A program made the position numbers and the translations under genes. Positions 44,545 to 52,910 of a stretch of 64,000 nucleotides of DNA are shown piece by piece (the first letter of the stretch is position 1; each line of letters starts with the position of its first letter). The DNA is from Opitutaceae bacterium. Lineage in GTDB: Bacteria > Verrucomicrobiota > Verrucomicrobiia > Opitutales > Opitutaceae. Below the pieces are notes generated by a model that was given only the letters and a program-made list of their open reading frames with translations, had not been told where the DNA came from and searched no databases. Location of the stretch: the NCBI GenBank assembly GCA_009919985.1, contig RGAX01000001.1:1-64000 (forward strand). The letters are read 5' to 3'.

Positions 44545-45843
44545 ATGGCCAACTCCGCCTCACTGAAGATCGACGATAAAGAATACCCCTTGCCGATCCT
44601 AGTTGGCTCCGAAGGGGAGAAAGCCGTCGACACCCGTGCGCTTCGCGCATCCTCCGGTTACATCGCCTACGACCAAGGCTACGGCAACACCGGCTCCTGT
44701 GAGAGCCAGATCACCTACCTCGACGGCGATAACGGCGTGCTGCGCCATCGTGGTTATCCCATCGAGCAACTCGCGGCGCACAGCGATTACGTCGAGACCG
44801 CCTATCTGGTGATCTACGGCGAGCTCCCCAACGCCGTGCAACGTAAAGAATTCGGTCTTCGCCTTCGGCAAAACGCCGCGGTCGAGACCCAGATGCAGAA
44901 AATTTTCGAAGGTTTCCCCAAGGATGCGCCGCCGATGGCGATGTTGTCCTCGATCGTCGCCTCGCTCGCGGCGCATTACCCGCATCTAGCGACGAATAAT
45001 TTCGAAAAAGACCTCACCCACTTCGACCTCGCGGCTGCGATGGCGATTTCGAAAATCCGCACCATCGGAGCGATGATCTATCGCTACCAAAAGGGCCTGC
45101 CCTATATTTTCCCGAAGCAGGAGCTGCCGTTCTGCGAGAACTTCCTGCACATGATGTTCTCCGAGCCGTATCAAGATTACCTCTCCGTCCCTGAGGTCGC
45201 TAAGGCCCTAAATCTGCTGCTCCTGCTCCACGCCGATCACGAGCAAAATTGCTCCACGTCTACCACTCGAATGGTCGGATCCAGCGCCGCCAATCTCTTT
45301 ACCTCGCTCTCCGCCGGTATTTGCGCGCTTTCTGGCCCGTTGCACGGTGGCGCCAACGCCGCAGTAATGCAGATGCTCCAATCCATCCACGACGAGGGCG
45401 ACGACGGTACGCGTTTCATCGCCGCCGCCAAATCTGGCAGCAAAACCAACCGTCTGATGGGCTTCGGCCACGCCGTTTACAAAAATTTCGATCCTCGCGC
45501 CAAGATCATCGGCAAGGCCTGCGACGAAGTTCTAGCCAAGCTCGGTATCAACGACCCGCTGCTCGCCATCGCCAAAAATCTCGAGCAGGCCGCGCTTAAG
45601 GACGAGTACTTCGTCTCTCGTAAACTTTACCCCAACGTCGATTTCTACAGCGGCATCATCATGCGCGCCCTCGGTATTCCCGTGAACATGTTCACCGTAA
45701 TCTTCGCCATTGGTCGCGCTCCAGGCTGGATCGCGAATTGGCGCGAAGTCGCAGCCAATCCTAAGGGCCGCATCTATCGCCCGCGCCAAATTTACGTCGG
45801 CCCGGTCAAACGTGACTTCGTGCCGATGGCGCAACGCGGTTAA
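44545..45843 (+). CDS. gltA: Citrate synthase
   Basis: Entry enzyme of the TCA cycle. Start chosen at ATG 44545, giving 432 residues, the length of the hexameric bacterial type. Catalytic regions are present: HADHEQNCSTSTTRMVGSS, GPLHGGANAAV, GFGHAVYKNFDPRAKI and VDFYSGIIMRALGIP, ending in RPRQIYVGP. It points towards the VC0807-family gene, with only eight bases between the two stops. Confidence 0.96.
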   Translation: MANSASLKIDDKEYPLPILVGSEGEKAVDTRALRASSGYIAYDQGYGNTGSCESQITYLDGDNGVLRHRGYPIEQLAAHSDYVETAYLVIYGELPNAVQRKEFGLRLRQNAAVETQMQKIFEGFPKDAPPMAMLSSIVASLAAHYPHLATNNFEKDLTHFDLAAAMAISKIRTIGAMIYRYQKGLPYIFPKQELPFCENFLHMMFSEPYQDYLSVPEVAKALNLLLLLHADHEQNCSTSTTRMVGSSAANLFTSLSAGICALSGPLHGGANAAVMQMLQSIHDEGDDGTRFIAAAKSGSKTNRLMGFGHAVYKNFDPRAKIIGKACDEVLAKLGINDPLLAIAKNLEQAALKDEYFVSRKLYPNVDFYSGIIMRALGIPVNMFTVIFAIGRAPGWIANWREVAANPKGRIYRPRQIYVGPVKRDFVPMAQRG

Positions 45844-45851
45844 GACCGAGC

Positions 45852-46574
45852 TTATTTCGTCTCCGGCTTGGCGTGCATCAATTGCTCGAGCTCTAAGCCG
45901 GTGATGCGCTTTAGGCCGCCCAACAAGCGCCACAGCGCATACATTGACATCGCCGCCGAAGGTAGCGCGATCACTGGCCAGCTCAACATGTTCATGCGGG
46001 CCAATTCCGCGTTGAATGCCTCGGACCCGGCGGGGCTTTTTAGTAGATATCGGGCGAGACCGTAATTGAGCACGGCGCTCAGAAAAAACGAACCCGCTAG
46101 CAGGAAACTCGAGCCTCGGAGCAATTGCTCGAACTCCGCCCGGCTGTTGCGTTCCGCAAGCGCCACGTCCACCCGCTCTACGTCGATCACCTGTGGATTG
46201 TAGAGCATTTCTTTCACCAGCGGCGTCCGCGTGCCCATCGAGGTCAACACCACCAAGCCGATCACTGCCGGCACGGCCGCTTCCTTAACGGCGAACCACA
46301 GCACATCCAACTGCAGCAACGCAAAACCACCCGTGATCAAAATACTTAAAAACCCGATGGCCGATAAAAAGTTAAATTTCCTCCTCTGGAGATAATCGTG
46401 GATCGAATAGCCCAAAGGAAACAAAAGCGCCACGATCAACGCCAACTTGGGGCCCAGCCACACTGCCTTGCTCCCTGAACTGAGGATAAATGACGGCAAC
46501 GCAATGTTGCAGACGATATTGATGAGCAGGTTTTCGCGTTTGGGCGCGGCGGTTGCTGATGCTTGAGCAGTCAT
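45852..46574 (-). CDS. VC0807-family integral membrane protein
   Basis: The 240 residues have about six hydrophobic segments and the family-like pattern NIVCNIALPSFILSSGSK, ALIVALLFPLGYSIHDYL, RRKFNFLSAIGFLSILITGG and LDVLWFAVKEAAVPAVIGL. The function of this family is not established; it is widespread in Gammaproteobacteria and Verrucomicrobia. It is divergent from pdxJ across 56 bases and convergent with gltA. Confidence 0.65.
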   Translation of the reverse strand: MTAQASATAAPKRENLLINIVCNIALPSFILSSGSKAVWLGPKLALIVALLFPLGYSIHDYLQRRKFNFLSAIGFLSILITGGFALLQLDVLWFAVKEAAVPAVIGLVVLTSMGTRTPLVKEMLYNPQVIDVERVDVALAERNSRAEFEQLLRGSSFLLAGSFFLSAVLNYGLARYLLKSPAGSEAFNAELARMNMLSWPVIALPSAAMSMYALWRLLGGLKRITGLELEQLMHAKPETK

Positions 46575-46597
46575 TTCGTTTTGCGTTCCAGAATTAC

Positions 46598-46615
46598 GAC
46601 CCGCTTAGTCGGGTC
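46598..46615. promoter_or_regulatory. Inverted repeat in a divergent promoter region
   Basis: GACCCG-CTTAGT-CGGGTC (46598-46615), a perfect six-base inverted repeat centred between the divergent VC0807-family gene and pdxJ. It could be a regulator site or the leader hairpin of pdxJ. Confidence 0.3.
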
Positions 46616-46630
46616 AAACCTTCCACTCCC

Positions 46631-47374
46631 ATGCTGCTCCTCGGCGTTAACATCGATCATTGTGCTACCGTTCGCCAAGCCCGTTACCGGCAAGCGCCCG
46701 CTACGCTGGGCGCCGCCGTGGAACCGGATCCGGTTACCCTTGCAGTCCTCGCCGAACGCGCTGGCGCCGATGGCATCACCATTCACCTCCGTGAAGACCG
46801 CCGCCATATCCAAGAGCGCGACGTCTGGCGCACCCGGGAGACCATCTGTACGCGTCTCAACTTCGAGATGGCGTGCACGCCGTGGATGATCGATTTTGCC
46901 CTAAAGTTAAAACCCGACTCCGTGTGTCTTGTCCCCGAAAGCCGCGAAGAAATCACGACCGAAGGCGGCCTCGACATCATTGGCCAACGCGAACGCGTTC
47001 GCGCCTGCGTCGAAGCGATGAGTGCCGCCGGTATTGCGGTGAGCCTGTTCATCGATCCCGATGATGCCGCCATCGAAGCCTCCGCTGCGGTGAAAGCGCC
47101 TTGGGTTGAGTTACACACGGGCGCTTACGCCAATGCCTACTATGGCGCGCACCGGGCTGCCGAATTTCAACGTCTCCGGCTCGGCGCCGTACGCGCCCAC
47201 GAACTCGGCCTTACGGTCAACGCCGGCCACGGCATCAATTACGTGAACATTACCGAAGTCCGCACCTTGCCGCACTTGCACGAACTAAATATTGGTCATA
47301 GCTTGATCAGTCGTGCGCTGTTCACCGGCATCGAAGAAGCCGTCCGCGAAATGAAGGCGCGCATGAATCCCTGA
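46631..47374 (+). CDS. pdxJ: Pyridoxine 5'-phosphate synthase
   Basis: Closes the ring of pyridoxine phosphate in the DXP-dependent vitamin B6 route. Start at ATG 46631 gives 247 residues. Conserved blocks: LLGVNIDHCATVRQARY, GADGITIHLREDRRHI, MACTPWMIDFALKLKPDSV, and the C-terminal NAGHGINYVNI and ELNIGHSLISRALF. acpS follows after 13 bases, the common pdxJ-acpS order. Confidence 0.96.
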   Translation: MLLLGVNIDHCATVRQARYRQAPATLGAAVEPDPVTLAVLAERAGADGITIHLREDRRHIQERDVWRTRETICTRLNFEMACTPWMIDFALKLKPDSVCLVPESREEITTEGGLDIIGQRERVRACVEAMSAAGIAVSLFIDPDDAAIEASAAVKAPWVELHTGAYANAYYGAHRAAEFQRLRLGAVRAHELGLTVNAGHGINYVNITEVRTLPHLHELNIGHSLISRALFTGIEEAVREMKARMNP

Positions 47375-47387
47375 GTTTTTTTGGCCC

Positions 47388-47795
47388 ATGAATCTCTCCC
47401 TCCCGCCCGGCGGTGTCCTTGTTGGCCTCGGTTGCGACCTTGTTGAGGTCCAACGCATCCGCGATGTACTCGAGCGCCACGGCGATCATTTCCTTGATCG
47501 GGTGTTCACTGCCGAGGAACGCGCCTATTGTATGAGCATGGCGCAGCCCCACAAACACCTCGCCGCGCGTTGGGCCGCGAAAGAGGCGATTTCAAAAACA
47601 TTCACCACCGGCATCGGCGCTGATTTAGGCTGGAAATCCATGTCGATCTACCACGGCGAACGGGCCGAACCGCGCGTACGACTCGATCAAAAAGCTGCCG
47701 CGCTCCTCGCCCACGTCGGTGGTACGCATATTCACGTGAGTCTATCTCACACTGAGACGACCGCCATGGCGGTCGCGGCCATCGTCCGCGCTTAA
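47388..47795 (+). CDS. acpS: Holo-[acyl-carrier-protein] synthase
   Basis: Transfers phosphopantetheine to acyl carrier protein. The 135 residues show the magnesium-binding Asp in GLGCDLVEVQRI and the ARWAAKEAISKT signature, and end in VSLSHTETTAMAVAAI. It sits between pdxJ and the NAD(P)HX repair gene. Confidence 0.95.
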   Translation: MNLSLPPGGVLVGLGCDLVEVQRIRDVLERHGDHFLDRVFTAEERAYCMSMAQPHKHLAARWAAKEAISKTFTTGIGADLGWKSMSIYHGERAEPRVRLDQKAAALLAHVGGTHIHVSLSHTETTAMAVAAIVRA

Positions 47796-47807
47796 ACCCA
47801 TTTCTCG

Positions 47808-49760
47808 ATGTATCAGCAAGAGCCCAACGAGTTCGAGGCTGAGCAAACTCCTCCGCCCGAATCGAAACCTAAACCCTCGATGGTGCCTTCTTGGGTGATG
47901 CTGGGTTTCATCGTCGGAGCGTTATTTGTATGGGCGCTGCCGAAGCGGGAATCTGCGTCTGCGTCCGCGCCGCCAGAAGCGCCCTCGCTCGTGGTCCAGG
48001 CTACATCGCGCCTTACAACGATCGAGGCCGTGTTCGCAGAGTGGGGTCAATATGCCGTCTGGCATCAGGATCGCACCGAGATTGCGCTCTGGAACAGCGA
48101 GATTCAGGCCTATTCTGATTGCTACGAAGTGCTGCGCAATGATGGCGCGTTTTTCTTCCGGTCGATCCCGCGATTGACGCACCCGCTGCTTACGCACGGC
48201 CTGCAGGCCAACTTGGAAAATTGCCCGATTCAATTCACCGAAACCACTGCGCAACGGACGACTTGGCTCGGCGAAAAAAATCAAGAAACTTGGCGCTCGA
48301 TCAGCCACCCGATTCTCAGCTGCGAGGAAGTCCGCGCATTTGAGGCGGCTTATTTTGGGGGTGACCAAGCGCGTGAATGGACCGCGATGCAACGCGCAGG
48401 CCGCGCCTTGGGTGCCGCGGTGCAACGTGATTTTCAGGAGATCGGGGAATTCCCTGCCACCGCGCGGATTCTCGTGCTCGCAGGCAAAGGCCACAACGCG
48501 GGTGATGCCTTCATTGCGGCGCAGGATCTGCTCGAGAAAAATCCTCAGGCTATCGCCGAGGTTTTGTTTTTCTTCGGGGAAGGCTCGCTGCGTCCGCTTG
48601 CGCAACGTGCATGGCGGGCGCTGGTCCACTGCGCGCACGAGCGCGTGCGCGTCATCACCGCGCTCGCAGGCGACGCCTATACGGTCAGCCTAGACGGTGT
48701 TTTTGGTTTTCAGTTTCGAGCGCCCGCTGAATCACGGGTGGTCGAGCTTTTCGCCCAGATCAACGCCTGCCCAATTCACTTTCGGGCTGCAGTGGATTTG
48801 CCGAGTGCGGATTTGTTTCAGGCTGATTTTACCTACGCGACAGGGATCGTAAAAACTCCTGTGCTCCATTCCGCTCGGGCCGGGCGCGTGCGTTACCTTG
48901 ATCTCGGTTTTTTTGATGGCACCAATCCGATGCCAGCGGTGCAGAACCGCGTGCTCATCCCCGAGTTGTTGGCGCCTTTGGCGGCCTTGCGGCCGGCGAT
49001 TTCTGATAAACGCACGTATGGACATGTGGGCATAATCGGCGGCTCGTGCAGTTATCCAGGCGCGGTGTTGATGACGGCCCTGGCGGCGTTGCGCAGTGGC
49101 GTGGGTCTGGTGACGGCTTTTGTGCCTGAGACTCTGGCTTCGGCGTTTGCGGCCCGGGCTCCCGAGGTGATGTGGGTAGGCTGGCCAGAGACACCCGGTG
49201 GCGGACTTGCGCTTGAGGGGCAGCATTTATTGAAGGCGCGGGCTGAGCGTCTGGATGCCTTGGTGCTGGGACCGGGCGTGGGACGGGAGGCGGAGACGCT
49301 CGCTCTACTGCGGGACATCGTCGCGACCTCGGCAGTGCCGCTAGTGATCGACGCGGATGCGTTGCAGCCAGATATCGTCGCAGTTGGTAACGCCCCGCGC
49401 GTACTCACGCCCCACGCCGGTGAATGGGCGCGCATCGCCGGTGCGACGTTGCCGTCGGCGACGCTGGTGCGTAAAGGGCCGGTGACGCGCATCGAAAGCG
49501 GCAGCGGTTTGGGCCCGAGTTACCATAGTTTTTTTGGCGGGCCGGTGCTGGCGCGGGGTGGCAGCGGCGATGTGTTGGCTGGCTTGATCGGTGGTTTGCT
49601 CGCGCATACTTCGGGTGAAGTTGAACTCGCGGCCGCGCGGGGCGTACTCTGGCACGGACTTGCTGCGGACGCGCTGGCGCGGCAGCACGGCCAAGTGGCA
49701 GTTACGACGACTCAGGTGCTCGATTTTTTACCCAAAATTTTGCGAAAGCAATTTGCATGA
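47808..49760 (+). CDS. nnr: Three-part fusion: membrane-anchored domain, NAD(P)HX epimerase-like and NAD(P)HX dehydratase
   Basis: One frame of 650 residues. Residues 1-164 form an unrecognised domain with one membrane helix (about 28-44, WVMLGFIVGALFVWALP). Residues 165-380 match NnrE, the epimerase of hydrated NAD(P)H: ISHPILSCEEVRAFEAAYF and the nucleotide loop GKGHNAGDA (226-234), which deviates from the usual GxGNNGGDG; the later AVDLPSAD also departs from AVDxPSG. Residues about 390-650 match NnrD, the ADP/ATP-dependent dehydratase (YGHVGIIGGSCSYPGA, LTPHAGEWARI, GGSGDVLAGLIGG with D588). The dehydratase looks active; the epimerase looks divergent. The junction at I165 looks like a lost start codon of a once separate gene. 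dprA starts inside the stop (ATGA). Confidence 0.85.
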   Translation: MYQQEPNEFEAEQTPPPESKPKPSMVPSWVMLGFIVGALFVWALPKRESASASAPPEAPSLVVQATSRLTTIEAVFAEWGQYAVWHQDRTEIALWNSEIQAYSDCYEVLRNDGAFFFRSIPRLTHPLLTHGLQANLENCPIQFTETTAQRTTWLGEKNQETWRSISHPILSCEEVRAFEAAYFGGDQAREWTAMQRAGRALGAAVQRDFQEIGEFPATARILVLAGKGHNAGDAFIAAQDLLEKNPQAIAEVLFFFGEGSLRPLAQRAWRALVHCAHERVRVITALAGDAYTVSLDGVFGFQFRAPAESRVVELFAQINACPIHFRAAVDLPSADLFQADFTYATGIVKTPVLHSARAGRVRYLDLGFFDGTNPMPAVQNRVLIPELLAPLAALRPAISDKRTYGHVGIIGGSCSYPGAVLMTALAALRSGVGLVTAFVPETLASAFAARAPEVMWVGWPETPGGGLALEGQHLLKARAERLDALVLGPGVGREAETLALLRDIVATSAVPLVIDADALQPDIVAVGNAPRVLTPHAGEWARIAGATLPSATLVRKGPVTRIESGSGLGPSYHSFFGGPVLARGGSGDVLAGLIGGLLAHTSGEVELAAARGVLWHGLAADALARQHGQVAVTTTQVLDFLPKILRKQFA

Positions 49761-50878
49761 GCGAACTCACCGAGCGGCAGGCATTTTTGGTTTTAAATGC
49801 GCTGCCCAATATCGGGCCGATCACGCTCAACCGACTCCTCGAAGAACTCGGCAGTGATCCGCGGACAATTTTCACGGTCGGTCGACGCCGACTGGAAGCA
49901 GTAAAAGGAGTGGGGCCGGTGATGAGTGCGACCCTTACGAATTGGACGCAGCATTTTGATCTGGCGCGCGAACAGACGCGGATGGCGCAGAGCCAGGTGG
50001 ATTTTATCATTGGTGGCGATGAGGCTTATCCAAGGCTGTTGCGGGAGATCTCCGATCCGCCGATCGCTTTGTATCGCAAAGGGCGTTTCGATTTTTCGCA
50101 GCCGTGTATCGCGATTGTCGGTTCTCCAAGCACGACGCTCTATGGAATGGCGACGGCAAAAAAAATTGGTGCAGAGCTGGCGCGATTGGGTTTTTGCGTG
50201 GTGAGCGGTTTGTCGCGTGGGATCGATACGGCGGCGCATGAGGGCGCGCTCTCGGTTGGCGGCAAGACGGCCGCGGTGCTCGGCAACGGCCTCGATATCG
50301 TTTACCCGCCAGAAAATTTGGGCCTCTACCGGCGGATCGAAGAACAGGGTGTGGTGCTGTCCGAATTTCCGCTCGGGCGGCGGGCCGATTGGCAGTCGTC
50401 TGCGATGCGTAATCGCATCGTGGCAGGTATGTGCGAGGCGACGGTGGTGATCGAAAGCGATGTGGATGGAGGCGCGATGATAACGGCGCGTTTCGCAGGC
50501 GAACAAGGGCGGTTGCTCTTCGCGGTGCCTGGTCGGATTGACCAACCAAGCAGCGCTGGCTGTCACCAGTTGATTCGCGATGGAGCGACATTACTGACAG
50601 GCATCGATGATCTGCTTTCGGAGTTAAATTACCTCGGCGGCTTACGGCCCGCGCCCATCTCGGAAAAACCCGGGACGCCGGAAGGTACGCCGGCGAATCT
50701 GACGATCGATGAAGCTCGGGTGTTCGCGTATTTTGCGAGCGGCACACCCCTGACGCCCGATGCGCTCGCGGAGCTCACGGGTTTGGCGGTGGCTCAGCTC
50801 TCGGCAGTGCTGATGATGCTCGAGCTCAAGCGCGCCATCGCCAAGCGCGCCGACGGCGCCTTTGAGGCGCGGGGTTAG
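49757..50878 (+). CDS. dprA: DNA-processing protein DprA
   Basis: Loads RecA on incoming single-stranded DNA during natural transformation. The 373 residues have an N-terminal helix-hairpin-helix region (LPNIGPITLNRLLEEL), the Rossmann-like core with CVVSGLSRGIDTAAHEGAL and SSAMRNRIVAGMCEATVVIE, and a C-terminal winged helix (LAELTGLAVAQLSAVLMMLE). It overlaps the preceding gene by four bases. Confidence 0.95.
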   Translation: MSELTERQAFLVLNALPNIGPITLNRLLEELGSDPRTIFTVGRRRLEAVKGVGPVMSATLTNWTQHFDLAREQTRMAQSQVDFIIGGDEAYPRLLREISDPPIALYRKGRFDFSQPCIAIVGSPSTTLYGMATAKKIGAELARLGFCVVSGLSRGIDTAAHEGALSVGGKTAAVLGNGLDIVYPPENLGLYRRIEEQGVVLSEFPLGRRADWQSSAMRNRIVAGMCEATVVIESDVDGGAMITARFAGEQGRLLFAVPGRIDQPSSAGCHQLIRDGATLLTGIDDLLSELNYLGGLRPAPISEKPGTPEGTPANLTIDEARVFAYFASGTPLTPDALAELTGLAVAQLSAVLMMLELKRAIAKRADGAFEARG

Positions 50879-50892
50879 CTTCGCATTTTTAC

Positions 50893-51234
50893 TCAGCCCG
50901 GTGGCCAGGTGAGGGGGCGACGGGCGAGGAGGTGGACGTGTAGGTGGGGCACGGATTCGCCGCCATCGGGGCCGTTGTTCACAACCAGGCGAAAGCCGTT
51001 AGCAAGTTGCAGTTTTTTCGCTAAATTACCGGCGGTCAGTAAGAGGTGACCCAGTAACACTTGATCGTCATTCGTGGCCGCGCCGATGCGTGGCAGGGCT
51101 TTTTTGGGAATGATGAGCAGGTGGACCGGCGCTTGGGGCTGGATGTCGTGCAGGACGATGCAGAGTTCGTCCTCGTGCTCGATTTTGGCGGGGATTTCGC
51201 GGGCGATGATCCGCTCGAAAAGGGTCTTGGACAT
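50893..51234 (-). CDS. HIT-family nucleotide hydrolase
   Basis: Histidine-triad protein of the HINT/PKCI type. The 113 residues have the catalytic motif HLHVHLL (H97, H99, H101), the FERIIAREIPAKIEHED start and HLLIIPKKALPRI. These enzymes hydrolyse purine nucleoside phosphoramidates. It is convergent with dprA, 14 bases apart. Confidence 0.93.
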   Translation of the reverse strand: MSKTLFERIIAREIPAKIEHEDELCIVLHDIQPQAPVHLLIIPKKALPRIGAATNDDQVLLGHLLLTAGNLAKKLQLANGFRLVVNNGPDGGESVPHLHVHLLARRPLTWPPG

Positions 51235-51312
51235 GAGCGGAGGTTGTCAGCGAAATCAGCTGATGACACGGCAGAATTTTAAGCTCCGTTGTGATTTTGC
51301 TAGCAGACCGGC

Positions 51313-51816
51313 CTAGATGAACAGCAGGTGTAAATCGGCGGTGCGGGCGGTGCGGGCAGCAGTGAGTTCGCGGATGAAGGCGAGGGCCTCCGTGTAATCG
51401 CGTTGCCGGCGGGGCGTGGCGCGCAGGGCGGGCGGCAGCAGAGCGGGGCGGAGGTTAGTGACGAGCAAGGTGGACTCGCGGAAGGCGGCGAGTTGTTTAA
51501 GGCCGGTCATGATACCGGCGCGCGTAAACAGCGGTGTGGCGGCGTGCGGTGTGGCGGCGGCATCCCAGTGGAAGAAGCCGTGTTGGGGGAGATCGGCGAA
51601 GCGTTGGGCGAGGAGCTTGGCGGCGGCGGCGTTGAAGGCGTCGTCAAAAGTCGCGGCAAATTCAGGGTGCGCGGCGGTCTGGGTTTCAAGCTCGCCAAGA
51701 CTGAAGGTGATGGCGGTCTTGATCTGTTCAGCGAGGTAAAGGTCGCGGCCCGTGACGTGCGCGAAGAGCTCGTTAATGAAGTGCAGGCGACGGAGGTCGT
51801 CGCGGGAGCGCGTCAT
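51313..51816 (-). CDS. Unknown protein upstream-coupled to nrdR
   Basis: The 167 residues show no motif I recognise: a helical N-terminal half (RRLHFINELFAHVTGRDLYL, AEQIKTAITFSLGELETQTA) and an Ala/Arg-rich C-terminal half ending HLLFI. No signal peptide or membrane helix. Its ATG overlaps the nrdR stop by four bases, so the pair is co-translated. High alanine content gives several open antisense frames here, but the nrdR overlap favours this one. Confidence 0.55.
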   Translation of the reverse strand: MTRSRDDLRRLHFINELFAHVTGRDLYLAEQIKTAITFSLGELETQTAAHPEFAATFDDAFNAAAAKLLAQRFADLPQHGFFHWDAAATPHAATPLFTRAGIMTGLKQLAAFRESTLLVTNLRPALLPPALRATPRRQRDYTEALAFIRELTAARTARTADLHLLFI

Positions 51817-52271
51817 TTCTGCGGTTTTCCGAGGCTGCTGATCTCGTCGACGAATTCAGTCACGTCGCGGAATTCTTTGTAAACGCTGGCGAAGCGCACG
51901 TAGGCGACTTGGTCAATGTTGCGGAGGCGCTGCATGACTCCGTGGCCGAGCGCGTGCGAAGGAATTTCGGTGTCGAATTGGGCTTCGACGGAATCCATCA
52001 CGTCCTCGACGAGCATGGCGATTTGTTCGAGGTCGACGGGTCGTTTGTGGCAGGCGGCACGGACGGCGCGTACAAGTTTCTCGCGGTCGAATTCTTCGCG
52101 GCGGCCGTCGCGTTTAATAACGACAACTCCGTCTCGCAGGACCGCTTCGGTCGTGCTGTAACGATGACCGCATTCGAGGCATTCCCGGCGGCGGCGGATA
52201 GTGGATCCTTCCTTGCTGATACGAGAATCGATGACCTTGTCCTCGATGGAGGTGCATTTGGGGCAGCGCAT
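51813..52271 (-). CDS. nrdR: Transcriptional repressor NrdR
   Basis: Represses ribonucleotide reductase genes in response to (d)ATP. The 152 residues have the N-terminal zinc finger (C3, C6, C31, C34; MRCPKCTSIEDKVIDSRISK) and an ATP-cone domain (VVIKRDGRREEFDREKLVRA). Two bases separate it from the upstream amidotransferase gene. Confidence 0.97.
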   Translation of the reverse strand: MRCPKCTSIEDKVIDSRISKEGSTIRRRRECLECGHRYSTTEAVLRDGVVVIKRDGRREEFDREKLVRAVRAACHKRPVDLEQIAMLVEDVMDSVEAQFDTEIPSHALGHGVMQRLRNIDQVAYVRFASVYKEFRDVTEFVDEISSLGKPQK

Positions 52272-52273
52272 GG

Positions 52274-52840
52274 TCAGGAGAGCGACAAAAAGTTTTTCAA
52301 AATGTTCATTCCGCCTTCGGTCGCGATGGACTCAGGGTGGAATTGTACGCCCCAAATCGGGAGCGTGCGGTGGCGCAGGCCCATGACCTCGCCCTCGGCG
52401 GTCTCGGCGGTGATCTCAAGGGCGGCGGGAAAACTGGCGCGGTCGACGAGCAGCGAGTGGTAGCGCGTGGCGGCGAAGCCTTGGGGCATGCCGTGGAAAA
52501 CGTCGGTGTTTTTATGCAGGATCGGCGAGGTCTTGCCGTGCATGAGGCGGCTGGCGCGGACGACGTTACCGCCGTAAAAATGGCCGATGGATTGGTGGCC
52601 GAGGCAGACGCCGAGGATGGGCTTCACGCCGGCAAAGGCCTTGATCATATCCAGCGAGACACCGGCTTCGGCGGGCGAGCAAGGGCCGGGCGAAATGAGG
52701 ATGCGATCCGGGTTGAGCGCGACGGCTTCGGCTGGCGTAATCTGGTCGTTGCGAAACACGCGTTGGGTCACGCCCAACTGGCCAAAGTATTGGACCAAGT
52801 TGAAGGTAAAGGAGTCGTAGTTGTCGATGACGAGGAGCAC
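52274..52840 (-). CDS. trpG: Anthranilate/aminodeoxychorismate synthase glutamine amidotransferase
   Basis: Glutaminase subunit for anthranilate or 4-amino-4-deoxychorismate synthesis. The 188 residues begin LLVIDNYDSFTFNLVQYFG and have nucleophile C79 in GVCLGHQSIGHFYGG and FHPESIATEGG. No trpE or pabB partner is nearby, so trpG and pabA cannot be told apart; it may serve both pathways. Divergent from tgt across about 70 bases. Confidence 0.92.
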   Translation of the reverse strand: MLLVIDNYDSFTFNLVQYFGQLGVTQRVFRNDQITPAEAVALNPDRILISPGPCSPAEAGVSLDMIKAFAGVKPILGVCLGHQSIGHFYGGNVVRASRLMHGKTSPILHKNTDVFHGMPQGFAATRYHSLLVDRASFPAALEITAETAEGEVMGLRHRTLPIWGVQFHPESIATEGGMNILKNFLSLS

Positions 52841-52910
52841 GGTAGTCGGTGGAGTACTACCTCGTGGATTGACAGCGGGGTCAAGCGCGCGGGTAGGGTG
52901 GGGCGTCGCT

